Source: Neodiprion pinetum (lineage: Eukaryota; Arthropoda; Insecta; Hymenoptera; Diprionidae). From it: DNA of 64,000 bases. Of this stretch, positions 24,280 through 35,793 are shown one piece after another. A model generated the notes under the pieces. The model was not told the origin of the DNA. It was given only the letters and a program-made list of their open reading frames with translations, and searched no databases. Every line of letters starts with the position of its first letter. The stretch's first letter is position 1. The stretch lies in contig NC_060235.2 of the NCBI RefSeq assembly GCF_021155775.2, positions 39,100,607 to 39,164,606 of the forward strand. Direction: 5' to 3'. A program made the translations under genes and the position numbers.

Positions 24280-26895
24280 CTAAGCCGTCTTCTTCGTGTA
24301 AGATTTTCTGTAAAAGTCACTGAATAGGTAAATGAATATCGTGACGTTAGTCGCAAAGAAGTAAGTCAGAGCCTTTGGTAGCTTGCAGTCTATCGCCAGG
24401 AGGTAAGTAAGGTAGCAAAGCATCACGCCGAACTGAATCTGAAACGACAATGGAGAAAAAGGTGATTGACAACGATCCGTTACCGGTGCGGCTACACCTC
24501 GGAGATCACGATCGACGCAGAAATTGACTCACCAGCTGCATCCAGGTCATGTACTTCTTCCACCAGAGGTACTTCCGGTAGGCTGGACCCAGCGCCGCGA
24601 TCAGGTAGTAGGAGTACATGACAACGTGGACCAAGGAGTTGAGGAAACCGATGACTATGCCCTGCTCACCCGGCAGCAGCTTCAGGTAGCACCAGGAGAA
24701 CAGCGCGGTTATGGTGTGATGATAGACGTGGAGGAAGGTCACCTGGTTCTGCTTCTTACGGAGGACGAAGAAGACCTGGAAGAAAAATTCGGTCATATTT
24801 ACAGACCTTGAAGTTGCAGGTGAAAGCCTGGAAGGTTGAATTTCGCTGCCCAAAGTGAAACGAACGTTTTGCAAAGTTCAGTTGGCGCAGAACGGTACAG
24901 ATGTGATTTTGGATCCAGGCCAGGTGTTTTTCCCGGTAATGTTATTGTCTGCAGTTTGCGAGTTTAGAGGCAGTTTAGAATGTGGCACTTAAGTGGCTAC
25001 GGTGCTCGTAAAATACGTCGTCCGTTATGTATTCCGGAGGTGCTTGAACGTGGATGAGAAAAAAATACACTCACGGTATCGAGGAGCTCGGTGATCTTGG
25101 CAAAGAAGTACCACCAGGCACCAGTCGAGAGCTAAAACCATGAGAATAAACGTCAGTGGAACATAGAAACAGTCGACGAGAATGACCTGAGTTGATAGTT
25201 ACCGCAAGCTGAAGCGGGTTGTTCACCACTTTTTCATCGTGGCTGCATCCTTCAACGATAATCAACTGCAACAGGTCGACTTGGAACGTCTGCGGAAATA
25301 TAAACACAAGTTACACGAGTTGCGTAGTGAACTAATGATGAAAAAATCTCTGTTTCTGCTTCTCACTCCTTTTTGTTTCGCCTTAGTGAATAGGTAGAAT
25401 ACGGCGAGAAGAAGAAAGAAATGGAGACTAGAACGGACTCGAATTTGCGTAAATTACAACGTCTCTCGCATACATTCACCGGTCATTACTCATGTCTGTC
25501 TCACCAGGGAACACAGCCACAGGCTGAAGATCACTTGAGCACCGTTGTAGAGGATCATGAGATTTTTAAGCTCGTACGCCGGCCGGCTCGCCATGATCTT
25601 CGGGCCCACCTTCAGAACGAAGGTCAGATACAAGGCAAGGATGCCAAGGATCGGACCCGGGGACCCCATCAGAAGCCACGTGTCTACCATTGGATCTGGA
25701 AGGACGTTTCATTCGGTAACAATGAGCAAAAGGCGGCAATGGACAAATGGAAAGGTGGTCTTCTGACTTCTTGTTCTTTTCTCTTATCTTTGTCGTCGGA
25801 GAATTCACCCGAGAAGTAACGCTAAGACACGAGAGATGCCATCTCGGCACGCTTTACTAGTCGAACGTTGCATACACACAGCGATTACCGAATAAGTATA
25901 AGTGAAAATCAACCACGTACACGGATGTGTGAAGCAAATTAGTGATTGATGACGGGTTCCCTGAACTTGAAACTCACGTTGCTTAGGTCACTTATGCAAT
26001 GAAAAAAGAACGTTCGCAGGTACATCCGGATATCTGGCACGTTTGCTCAATAAATTTTGACTAAATGGGATTCCTCTTTTGCATGCACTCGAGGAAGTCG
26101 GACGTTTGTGTTCAAAGGATATTCCATCGATCCTGGATATATCGACGGTCAGGATAGGAACGAAAACGAGAAGACGCAGACCATCCGGATTGGGCAAATA
26201 GAAATGGAAACGAAATCAAACTAAATGAAGATGCGGTAGAGAAGAATGGGGCAAAGTCTGATGGGACCAGAAGAAAAAAGAGGCTATTCGCTAATTTCCA
26301 TTCAGGACTAAGCCACGGTTATTCGCAATTCTGGGACTGCAATATTTTGCTCCATATGAAAATTAGATGGATTTTCATCGGTGATCCGTGCTGGAGTTCC
26401 ACCGTTATAACCTTGCCTACCGTACATGACAAGCGAAAATTGATGAGAAAGCGAAAGTGAAATAATTCGATACCGCTTCGTGACGTAACGTGAATATTAC
26501 TATAACCGACACGGTTATCGTTATAATTACTCGAGCTGGTTGTGGGCCGGTGTGGCGCGACACGAAAAAAACATATGTCGATATGACGATAGACGGTAGC
26601 CGTGAAGGTGACGGAGTGGCGACTGCACCGTGCGCAACAATTGCAATAAGTGGAACAATTAAGTCCAAGCAAACTCCATGCGTCGGACAAGAATGTGCTT
26701 ATACTGGTGGAACGCGATAATTGGTAATTAAGAACGGGCAGGTCGGAACTACGTGACTGACGGGTAATCGACAGTACGAGTTACGTTGGAGAGCAAGGAG
26801 CGTGATAAGACGGACTGATCATTGCGGTACTCACCCTTATTCGATTCGAGTATGTCATTGTAGTTGCTGACCACCATGCGTATCAGGCTCGCCAT
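24280..26895 (-). CDS. Elongase B: divergent ELOVL-family elongase, 6 coding exons, 265 aa
   Basis: On the - strand, in coding order: 26895-26835, 25695-25505, 25289-25203, 25131-25075, 24775-24533, 24438-24280 (61/191/87/57/243/159 nt), all GT-AG. The start is MASLIRMVV; the stop is TAG. Motifs: DPMVDTWLLMGSP (from 21), KITELLDT (125-132), histidine box HVYHH (148-152), NSLVHVVMYSYY in exon 5, and KKYMTWMQLIQF across the last intron. The region normally reading C-E-P-V-D-Y-S is replaced by CSHDEKVVNNPLQLA, making this the most divergent of the four. The last residues are KKTA, a canonical KKXX ER-retrieval signal. It has an intron exactly before VFFVLRKK that the other three lack, and lacks the intron at the glycine before NSLVH. 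A TATA box and initiator lie 340 nt upstream. A condensing enzyme of fatty acid elongation is certain at family level; substrate is unknown. Confidence 0.94.
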
Positions 26896-27234
26896 TTCGA
26901 TGGTACCGCGGTACTTGGTCAAATGGTCACCTGGACAAATGGACTCCCAAGTCGACGATGACTCTGAAGAGTCGGTCCAAGCAGCGTGGCTTTGTCCGGG
27001 TGTTAAATTATTCCGAATGTCAGAGACTGGGATGATCCTATTTTCCGAAAGTCCGTCGATGACTCCAAGTTCAGTACATCCTCGACAAGGACGGCTAGGC
27101 TTTCAGGTCTCTGGCTGCACTCGCTCACCTTCTCACCACAACGGTCTGACCGACAATGAATGACGCGCTGCTCAAGTACTTCGAACCACAATCGGGGGGT
27201 GATGGCGGATGCTTGCCTAGCTAACTTTGGTACG

Positions 27235-27239
27235 TCTGA
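27235..27239 (-). promoter_or_regulatory. Initiator-like TCAGA, candidate transcription start of elongase B
   Basis: TCAGA on the - strand with A at 27237, placed correctly relative to the TATA box at 27265-27270. Arthropod initiators centre on TCAGT/TCAKT, so this is a near match, not a perfect one. Confidence 0.35.
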
Positions 27240-27264
27240 CCCAAAAATCTGTTTGCCGGGTGGC

Positions 27265-27270
27265 TATATA
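27265..27270 (-). promoter_or_regulatory. TATA box of elongase B
   Basis: TATATA inside the palindrome GGCTATATAGCC (27263-27274). On the - strand an initiator-like GTCAGAC follows with its A at 27237, 33 bp from the first T of the TATA box, which is a workable core-promoter spacing. Inverted CCAAT boxes (ATTGG on the - strand) lie further upstream near 27292 and 27352. The start codon at 26895 would be about 340 nt downstream, assuming no leader intron. Predicted only from motifs and position. Confidence 0.45.
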
Positions 27271-29860
27271 GCCCGCGGAACCGCGGCTCGGCCAATCGCT
27301 GGTCAATCCAAGGCCCAAGGATAAGCGGTCTCGACCATCGATCTTTGAACCGATTGGGGCCATCCCTGGGACTCATCTAGCAGATTTGTCAAAGCTGGGA
27401 AGTGACTGACGAATAATCGCGGTTTCTAAAACTAGACAACGCGTCGTTTGTCTAAAAATGGTTATATTTCTCATATCGATTCGAATGTTTTTGTCTTTTT
27501 GAATAAATCAAGTCGTCCGGTGACCGTTCGGGTTTTTACCGCAAAATCACGAAATTTTTTGTAAACGGGCTGATTTCTCAGATATTTGGGATTTCCGAGA
27601 TGTTGTGATCACGCTGGGAAATTTCGTTGCTCGAAGGTCTCTCTACCACTGGGATTTTTTCCATTGCTCACACGCCTCGGCCCCTTGAAGCGGACTCGTC
27701 TTATCGCCGCAGCGAGAGTACGATAGACGGGCCCCAAAAGTTCGCCGATTAACTCAACATCCGGTTACTTTCCCCGAGATTTTCGGACGATTTATCGACG
27801 GTTTAAACGTCTCTGACACCTTTCAGGTTACAGCTGGGAAGCAGCGGTTAGCAAGGCCGACTTTTATATCAAATCGGCGACTGAACGGGAGGCGAAATGT
27901 TTCGGAGACCTTGACATTTGGTGGTCAATGTTTGTGGTACGAAAATATCGAACGACTTGAGAAAGAGTTGGGTAAAAAAAAAAAAAAGAAATAAAAAACT
28001 ACGTTTCGGAAGAGATTTGAAAGTTGCGAAAATCTTCCGTTCTATTCCGCACGCCGACGGCACTCCAGGATATCGCTCGCTCTGATCGTTGTCCAAATAT
28101 ACGCATTAGGTAACTGTGTGAATACCTGACGGTACGTAAAATTGCTCAAAGAATGCGTAATATTGACAATGGGACAACAATCACCGATGCGAACGTAAAC
28201 GTTTCGGCGAGCAGAGGAAGTGAAATTAGAATTCATTATTGCGTCTAGTCCACTGATTTCGACAATTTTCGTACCAGTAAAAATATGCGACATTTTGAAC
28301 GACGCCAGGGTGACTGAAACTTATTGCGGTCAAGATCGGTCCTTGATCATTCCGCGACACGGTGCCGAATCATATTGCGTATAATTTGAAATTCAAAAAC
28401 TATCCACCGCATTACGATTGTAACTCTCACGTGTTATGTCAGTCTCACGGAATACGATTAGGCTGGCAAATAAATTCTGAGAATATTGATGTTTCGCACG
28501 CTGTGCGGTTTTCGTGTCTGGCGAAAAGTCGTTTGGCAGGGAAAACTTCGTTTCTTTTTTTGGCAAATTCATTGCTCGAAAGCGTTTTCAATGTTTTGTA
28601 TTTTTCTGTGATCAACGATCTTTATACAAATACGACGCGTGATCTGGAATCAAAATATCAACGACTATGATCGGTTGATTATACCTGCGTATAAGATACA
28701 TTCGTGTCATTCATTATCTAGATGAAGATTAGAGTACTCGTATACAAATTTATCTATATAAGAGGTAACATAGTCGCATCCCATGCATTTAACTTTATAA
28801 AAGAAAAGGTTATTGTAATTTTCATTGAGATTCGTAATCAATCAAGAATGGAAAATTGTTGATTTTATGATGTATCCTATACAGTGTGGCGCTAAGAAAT
28901 ATTATTCCTGCGAATAATTTTTTGTCGAGGCAAAAAAAAAAAAAAAAAAAAACGAAAGATTTGGTTGGATCAAGTCAAATTTAAGATAAAGCAACGAAAC
29001 ATTTTCTTCACCACCCACAAAACATCGACTATTTAATTCAAACAGCCCCTTTTATCAGTAATCGTCGAGCGAAACGAGTTTCTTCGAGGAAAGACGTTTT
29101 CACTGAAATATTTATTTTCCCAAAATGACATCAGAGTCTTGACTTTGAACCGTGTCGCATAAGCTTGTCTCTGCGTAAGTAGTTTGTCTTGTCGGTTTGC
29201 CATAAAAAAGATGAAGATAAGCGTTAGATTAATCTAGATAAAGATGAAAGATGAACTTGACACACGTCATCTCCTACGTTAATTAAGACGAAAGGTTAAG
29301 CGGAAAAATAGTATGCGAATAATGCCTGTTTGGCAGGGGAATTTTTTTATTTTTTTTTTTGTCTCTTAGAACAGGCATGTTGGAAACTAGTTGCGCGCGG
29401 CGTCACGACCTCAGAATTATCGTTAATTTGCTAATATACATATCAGTCGGCTGTGGCAGCAGACCTGTATTTTTATTTAACGACAAAATGGTAATATTAT
29501 GCCGTAAGTTCTCTCTCGTTTGCCATGAACAAAGATTAAAGGATTTGCCCGAGGAGGAGAGCGTGAACCGATGCATGCGGAAAGGCCGAGTTGTGCAATT
29601 TTTCGACTCGTAATGCGCCTTCGTATGCGCGTGTGTAAAATACGCCACCTTTTGTTCCTATGTCGGGTGAACTTTGTTTCGTCAAAGCGCGTAAATTACA
29701 CGGATATCTGAGGATTGTTTCTTTGAAACGCGGTCGGAGTGCAAATGCCGGGATCGGTAACTCGAGTTGTCGCTTTCTGGTCGTATTATTGATGGTCGAG
29801 TGAACAGCTGATGGTTTTTGGCTGCAGGACGAGGTCTCGACTCCGGCGACGGTCATTAGG

Positions 29861-30233
29861 CTAAAAATAATCGATGCATCGATTGATCGAGTCGATTAAT
29901 CGATTATTACGTTTTTGTTTTTTTTTTTTTTTTTTTTCAACAGTACGTTTGAGAACAAAATTTCGTAAATTTCAGTACATCGTTTTAATGGAGGAAAAGT
30001 TTTTTTCATAATTTACAGTTTCGTTCGAAATATATTTCAAATTCGGGGGAGATTATTCATTTTTCCATCACTTGTTATTTCAAATAGTTATCTTAGTAAG
30101 TAAAACAATGATAATAATTGACACTCCAATGGGAGTAATAAAACAAAAACCGATTGCAAGGAAAAACAATCGAGTCGGTTGATTGATCGAGTTTGAAAAA
30201 TGATCGATTTAATCGAAAATCGATTATTTTTGG
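29861..30233. mobile_element. ATCGAT-rich element with inverted ends
   Basis: Left end CTAAAAATAATCGATGCATC and right end CGATTATTTTTGG are inverted repeats (C-Y-AAAAATAATCGAT), and both subterminal regions are crowded with ATCGAT/TTGATCGAGT words. AT-rich core with no ORF. No matching target duplication was found, so the superfamily is open. Confidence 0.55.
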
Positions 30234-33200
30234 TCGTTCTTATTCACCTTTTAGAAATTCCGAAGTCCAGCTAAAAGCGAACGGATAAAGCGATTCGAAA
30301 ACTTGTAGGATTGAAACTGGCGGGTTCGACGTTGCATCCTTGCTTACCTTGCGCGACGGTTGAACTCTCTCTGACATTGTCGAATTGCCGATCGGCAATA
30401 TTGCTGATTGTTGAAATCCGGGAATCACATATTTATTCACTAATACCGCATATAATGTGTCTAGTCAAACAGTAACCAGATTTTTTCGACGGCAAGTGAC
30501 CTTCTCATCTCGTAAGATTGATTTTTATAACTCATTTACGAGTCACCAATTTTCCGAAATCCTTCGATATACGTACGTGAGAGTAAGAGACATGCGATTT
30601 GGCCAATTTCCGTAAAAAAAGCAAATTATTCGCCGGATATATGCGCAATTAACAGACAACTTTTTGACAAATGTTTCAACTGTATCCGAATTCTGGTTCC
30701 GAACATAATTAATAATATGAGAGCCTTCGTCAGTTGGGATTGAATGACGGAAAACACTGACAATTTGCCATCGTCGTAAATTTTAAGAATACAAAAATTT
30801 GTGTTGTAAATTTTTTCTAAGGGGCTATTCATAAGCGGCGTCACATGAATTTCATAGCTTCTGATCCAGCCCCCCTTCCTCTCTCTTGTCCTTGTTAGAA
30901 GTAATCGCATTCATGCGACCTTCCCTGTTGTGACCTCATTCATTTGGCAACTAGCGATTTTTAATTTACAACTTTATTAAAACAGCACTTTTAATATTCT
31001 CATTGTTTTTTAATACTTTCAAGTGACGTGACGATTTGGAACAACACTTTGTGAACGTAATTAACGGATGACTTTAAAGCTAGATTTTTTTATATTTTAC
31101 AATATAACCTCAAGGAAATTTTTCTCAATTCATAAGTTACAATAAAATTTCGAACAAAATTTCACTCGATTAGAATGAATATAAAACATAATCAAAAAAC
31201 GTGACCGGCTAACGTAATAGTTATAAACACACGGCCCTCACCCAACATTGTCCACTAGACGATTATACGTACATTTACAAAATCACACCAAATTTGTAAC
31301 GTATCAAGCAATTAGCACAAATTTTGACGATAAAATTGAAAGAGAGAGGACTTTTGAATTGGAATTGGAATTAGAATTAGAATTAGACTGTATTTAATTA
31401 CAAGTCCCCGAAAGGCAGAATGAAAAGTTAAGATGGTATGTAATAAAATAAAATAGGGAGAAAGAGAAAGTAGACACATAAATTAACCATTAGTTTTTCT
31501 AACCTTACATTAGTCTTGAACGATACCTGCGACGCATTGAAATGCACGACTATAATATTTTAACGAAAATTTTGCTCGTTACCGAGGTTAAATGTTACAA
31601 ATCATTGGCGACTACTGTAAAACTCATTAAATTTTTCTGGCTTCTGTCTTTCCTTTCCATTTTGAATGTCATCGTGTGAATTTTTGATGATGCTAATACA
31701 GAAGAAATGCCAGACAATTACTTTTATTGTATTTCCAAGATTTTTAAAAATTTAATTCAATTTTTGAAAATTATATTTTTTTAGGTAGTGTCCTTCCCCC
31801 CTTCCTTCTTCGACCCCGTCTTGACTCCCGCCAACCTAAATGCATGCAATAGTTGTAGGATTTTCTCCTCTTTTCTTTTTAAGTCGATAATGCGACCAGA
31901 ATTGAGTCGGGAGTAAAGTGCATTATGTACCAAGGGAATAAAAGTGGATTATTCCCTTGTTACGTAATGTACTATTACTACCCATGCGTCTGGAACAACA
32001 TAAAATCTCTATTTTTCTTTTTCGAGTCATCAATTGATTGAAATGTTTATTATCATAGCTATAAAACCGAAAAACACGTTGGATATTCGTGCAACGTTTG
32101 AAAAATATTTCTTTTATCCATTCAACTGCCGTCAATGTTTTTAGTAGCCTCAGGTGAATATTTAATTTTGAAAACACGTGTTTCAATTTTTTTCAGATCA
32201 AGGAATCCGATTACGGCTATAAAAAGTTATATTTTTCGCGCATTCATACAGTTTTCAGCCCTTGGAGTTGACAAATTTTTTATCACATTCTCAAATGGCG
32301 TCATAGAACAAATTATAATTTTCTTTTCTCGTGACGGATTTTTCTTTTAAAAGAACACTGAGTTATACTATTTTTGTGTCCAGGTATACAATTTTAAGAT
32401 TATCAAGTCAATGTGACTTATTATACGGTATAACTATGGCGTATTAGGAAAATATAAGCACGGTACGAGCGCGTTTGACGCCGCTATGAGGCTTTGGCGA
32501 GTAAGTATTCAATACCATGCATTAGTAATATTAACTCCTGAGGTTAAAATTGAGATTAGCAAAGTATGATAATTAATGCAAATTATTCAGAACGACGCTA
32601 AAATTATCTGAAGATTGAAGTATCGTCTTCTGTACGTAAAACTTGACTACTATTTTATCTTATATCTACTACTTTACATTGTATAACGCTTCTTAATTCT
32701 ATTATACTCGGCGTTTAATTATTAAAAACGGCAAGTCAAGCGTAAAATACTAACTTCAAAGAATCTTGGAAACATCGTAATTTTCAAATTTCCTGCATGG
32801 CTTTTATTCCACTGGGTATTTTTTTTTATTGAAGATAGACACGGTTCTGAAGAGTAGAAGTTGAAAAAAAAAAAAAAAAAAGAAAAAAATGCAATATTGA
32901 TAATTCCGGAAATTGAACTAATTACAGGCTATACAAATTAGATAAAAAAAATCATTATCAATCGTCATTGAATTGTCATAGCTTGTAAGTGGAATGAAAT
33001 GCACTTATTCTTTCGGCTTCAATCGCCTTATTTCTTATCGTCTTTCTTCGTACGATTAATTTTAATTATCCACGCATAAATTTCAACAAATTGATAACGT
33101 TTCCGTGACGACAAGCGCTGGACGGCGTTAATGTTACATATGACGTACGTTACGACGCGTTAATATGCATCATTTATCGTTACCTACTTTCATTCAACTA

Positions 33201-34106
33201 TAACTCCAAGTTGCGCAAAGACCATCATTATGTTGTAATACGGACGAGCTACCCCTTGAAAAATTCTGTTCGATGTAACGTCGGTCAAGTTTATTTTGGG
33301 CTCTCAGCATCATGACGGGTTGTAGACTTTAAAATTTAGATCATCGATAATGGAAAAGAGCTGACCACGGAAACGACAGACTGCAACGAATGACGAATGC
33401 GCTTGACCACCGATTTTTGGATATTAATAAATGTGCCTCTTACCGATAGGCATCGGTATATTTAGAATATTGAAGTTATTTTGAAAGGTTTTTGAAAGGA
33501 GTCTTGACGGCAAAGCGCCTCTGGACAGAGTTTCTAAGACTTGTATAATTTCGGCAAAGCGCTGAATTATTAAACACCGAAGCACAACTTTAACTTCCTT
33601 GGAATGAAGCATAGACAAACGTATACCCGGAGCAGTACGTATAAATACTGTTGAATAAATTTATCATATCTTATTAAATTTTCTCGATTTTATTCTCTTA
33701 ACGATGATCCTTTCATTTTTTTTTTAAATTTTGTTGAACGTGTCTATCTATTTTCCTCTCAGCAGAGTCGATTTGAAATTCCCTCTAGAATTTCGGTCAG
33801 GATAGCAGACGGTAAGGGAGATCTCTGCAAAATGATCGGCGCTGGCTTAAAACTGACGATTTCGACGATGTTGGAAACATTACGACTGGTATATTTCGGC
33901 TCTCCGAGCATCGATCGTATTGATACAAGGCTTAAATAAAAGCTCTTAAAATCTAGAAACGTAGAAAATTTGTTATACGTAGAATTTCATCGTGAGAGGG
34001 AAGAAATATGTGATAATATTTTTATCGCGTAGGCCAAAGGCTTCTCTTTGCTGTAAAAGATACGCGCGTCGGCTCTCGCGCGTTTTATTTAATTTTTTTA
34101 TTGAAC

Positions 34107-34243
34107 TTGGCGCGATCAAATGCGAGTTCGATTCTGTACGAATTATGTGAGAATGACTCCGAATCTCTCACATCGGCTGTAACGCCAGTCATTGTCGCAT
34201 AGTTCGTGAAGAATCGAACTCGAATTTTGTATCGAACCGCCAA
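34107..34243. repeat. 137-nt hairpin, possible miniature foldback or hairpin RNA
   Basis: Arms 34123-34158 and 34187-34222 (36 nt each) match at 31 positions as DNA, and at 34 if G:U pairs are allowed, around a 28-nt loop. Pairing continues outward with gaps to TTGGCG (34107) and CGCCAA (34243). Length and pairing resemble a long pre-miRNA or a tiny palindromic transposon. No expression evidence. Confidence 0.5.
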
Positions 34244-35793
34244 CACGGTTACAGGAAAGGGAAAGCATTAATGAAAATTACTCTAAATTGACTTGAGATG
34301 AATAGAAAAATTTAAACGAAGTTTTGTCTTACGCAACAATAACGCCAGCAAATGTATTTCTGTAATTCAATTAACATTCATTGCTGGAATACGTTTCCTG
34401 GCATTATTCTAACATGAAATAGAAAACTTTTGCGGTATTTTTATTCGTTATTGCATGTAGAATGGCGTTGTCACTGGCTTTTCAGTGATATTTCATCCAT
34501 CCTCTTAAGATTCTCTCATTGGACATAACGTTCAGGTGTGAAAAAATGAACCAATTATAAGGAAAGCAGAGCGTCAAGAAAGAAAAGAGACGATCGCACC
34601 TTATTGCTTTTTGTAAATTACGAGTAATTAACACATACACACAGACACACTCAAGGGCTGCGCGAGGGAGCCAGGCAGAATTCGAGTAATTGACATTGAG
34701 CTGACGCAAATATTTGCCAATATAGGCAAATAGACGCGGTGCCGTGAAAAGAAAACCCTCTCTCTCAGTCATCTTTTTTGATATTTTTAACAAATTATCC
34801 GGAAATCTGGTTCGTCTCACGACAACGATGGTAAAGGCAACGGTACAGCCGTAAAGGGGATGAAAAAAAGTACGAAACCCACGGTGCATTAGCCATATCC
34901 AATTCCGAAAACGAGCCAAACGTTCGAATAAATTATGAACAATGTTGAGACGATATAATGAATCTTGTCAACGCTGCAGCGATGTATATTTTTTAGGTTA
35001 CTGACGGTTGGTCAAAAATTATTAACCGTTCGGTGTTTGCCTGAACAATGAATAGCCGAAAAGTCATTATACCGCATGTTAGTGAAAAACCGTTTTCAAT
35101 TTAATTTATTCCTCGTTCCACATACTGGAATTGTTTAATTTTTCACCTACAATGATACATGTATGTATATCGTTACGTATAACGTAGGTATACTGATATA
35201 TATACATATATAAAGGGTGAGTTTCTAACGAGTGCATGGTCCGACGTTTACTAAAATTTAACGCGCACGCGCTACAATTCGAAAACAGTTGTTTGCCAGG
35301 GCTACCAACCGTCATAAATTCAGACGACATGACAGTTCGCCGCGATTTATGTAACCTCAAACATTTTCATAAATTTCGGTATCGCATACAACTGCCAGCG
35401 ACAACTGTGAAAATTTTTGAGACTACGTTCAATGACGGTTGTTTGCCCTGGCAAACAATTACTCTTGAATTTTAAAGCATGAGCATTAGATAAAGTATAG
35501 CAGAGGACCTTACGTTGAGTCGTTAGCGATTCTCTCTATAGATGTATCACTGGAAAAGAAATTGTGTCTTGGTTGTGCATATTCGTCAATGTTATTATTA
35601 AATTCACATTCATTCACATTTGCATTGGTTGTACAATATCTTTTCAGTTTTATCATTTTGTTTCTGTATTTGGTATTTGTTTTTAATCATTATATCGACA
35701 AATTAATGACTACGTACTCAGTTTCTGAAACAAGGCGAGGATGACGTTTATATATAGACATACTAGGATGAGTCTCGGAGATTTTGCTCGGAG

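Larger units (their letters stand above)
27240..35793. other. Non-genic interval between elongases B and C
   Basis: 8.5 kb upstream of elongase B and downstream of C. It contains the B promoter at its left edge, an ATCGAT-rich inverted-repeat element (29861-30233), a 137-nt hairpin (34107-34243), a short GGAATT/AGAATT repeat (31353-31388) and a small inverted repeat containing GTTTGCCAGGG (35289-35461). Open frames of up to 145 codons (34482-34919, - strand) match no family I recognise. Confidence 0.5.

Noticed and set aside
34482..34919. 145-codon open frame, - strand
   Set aside because: No recognised motif, poor start context, and no splice partners. Treated as chance.
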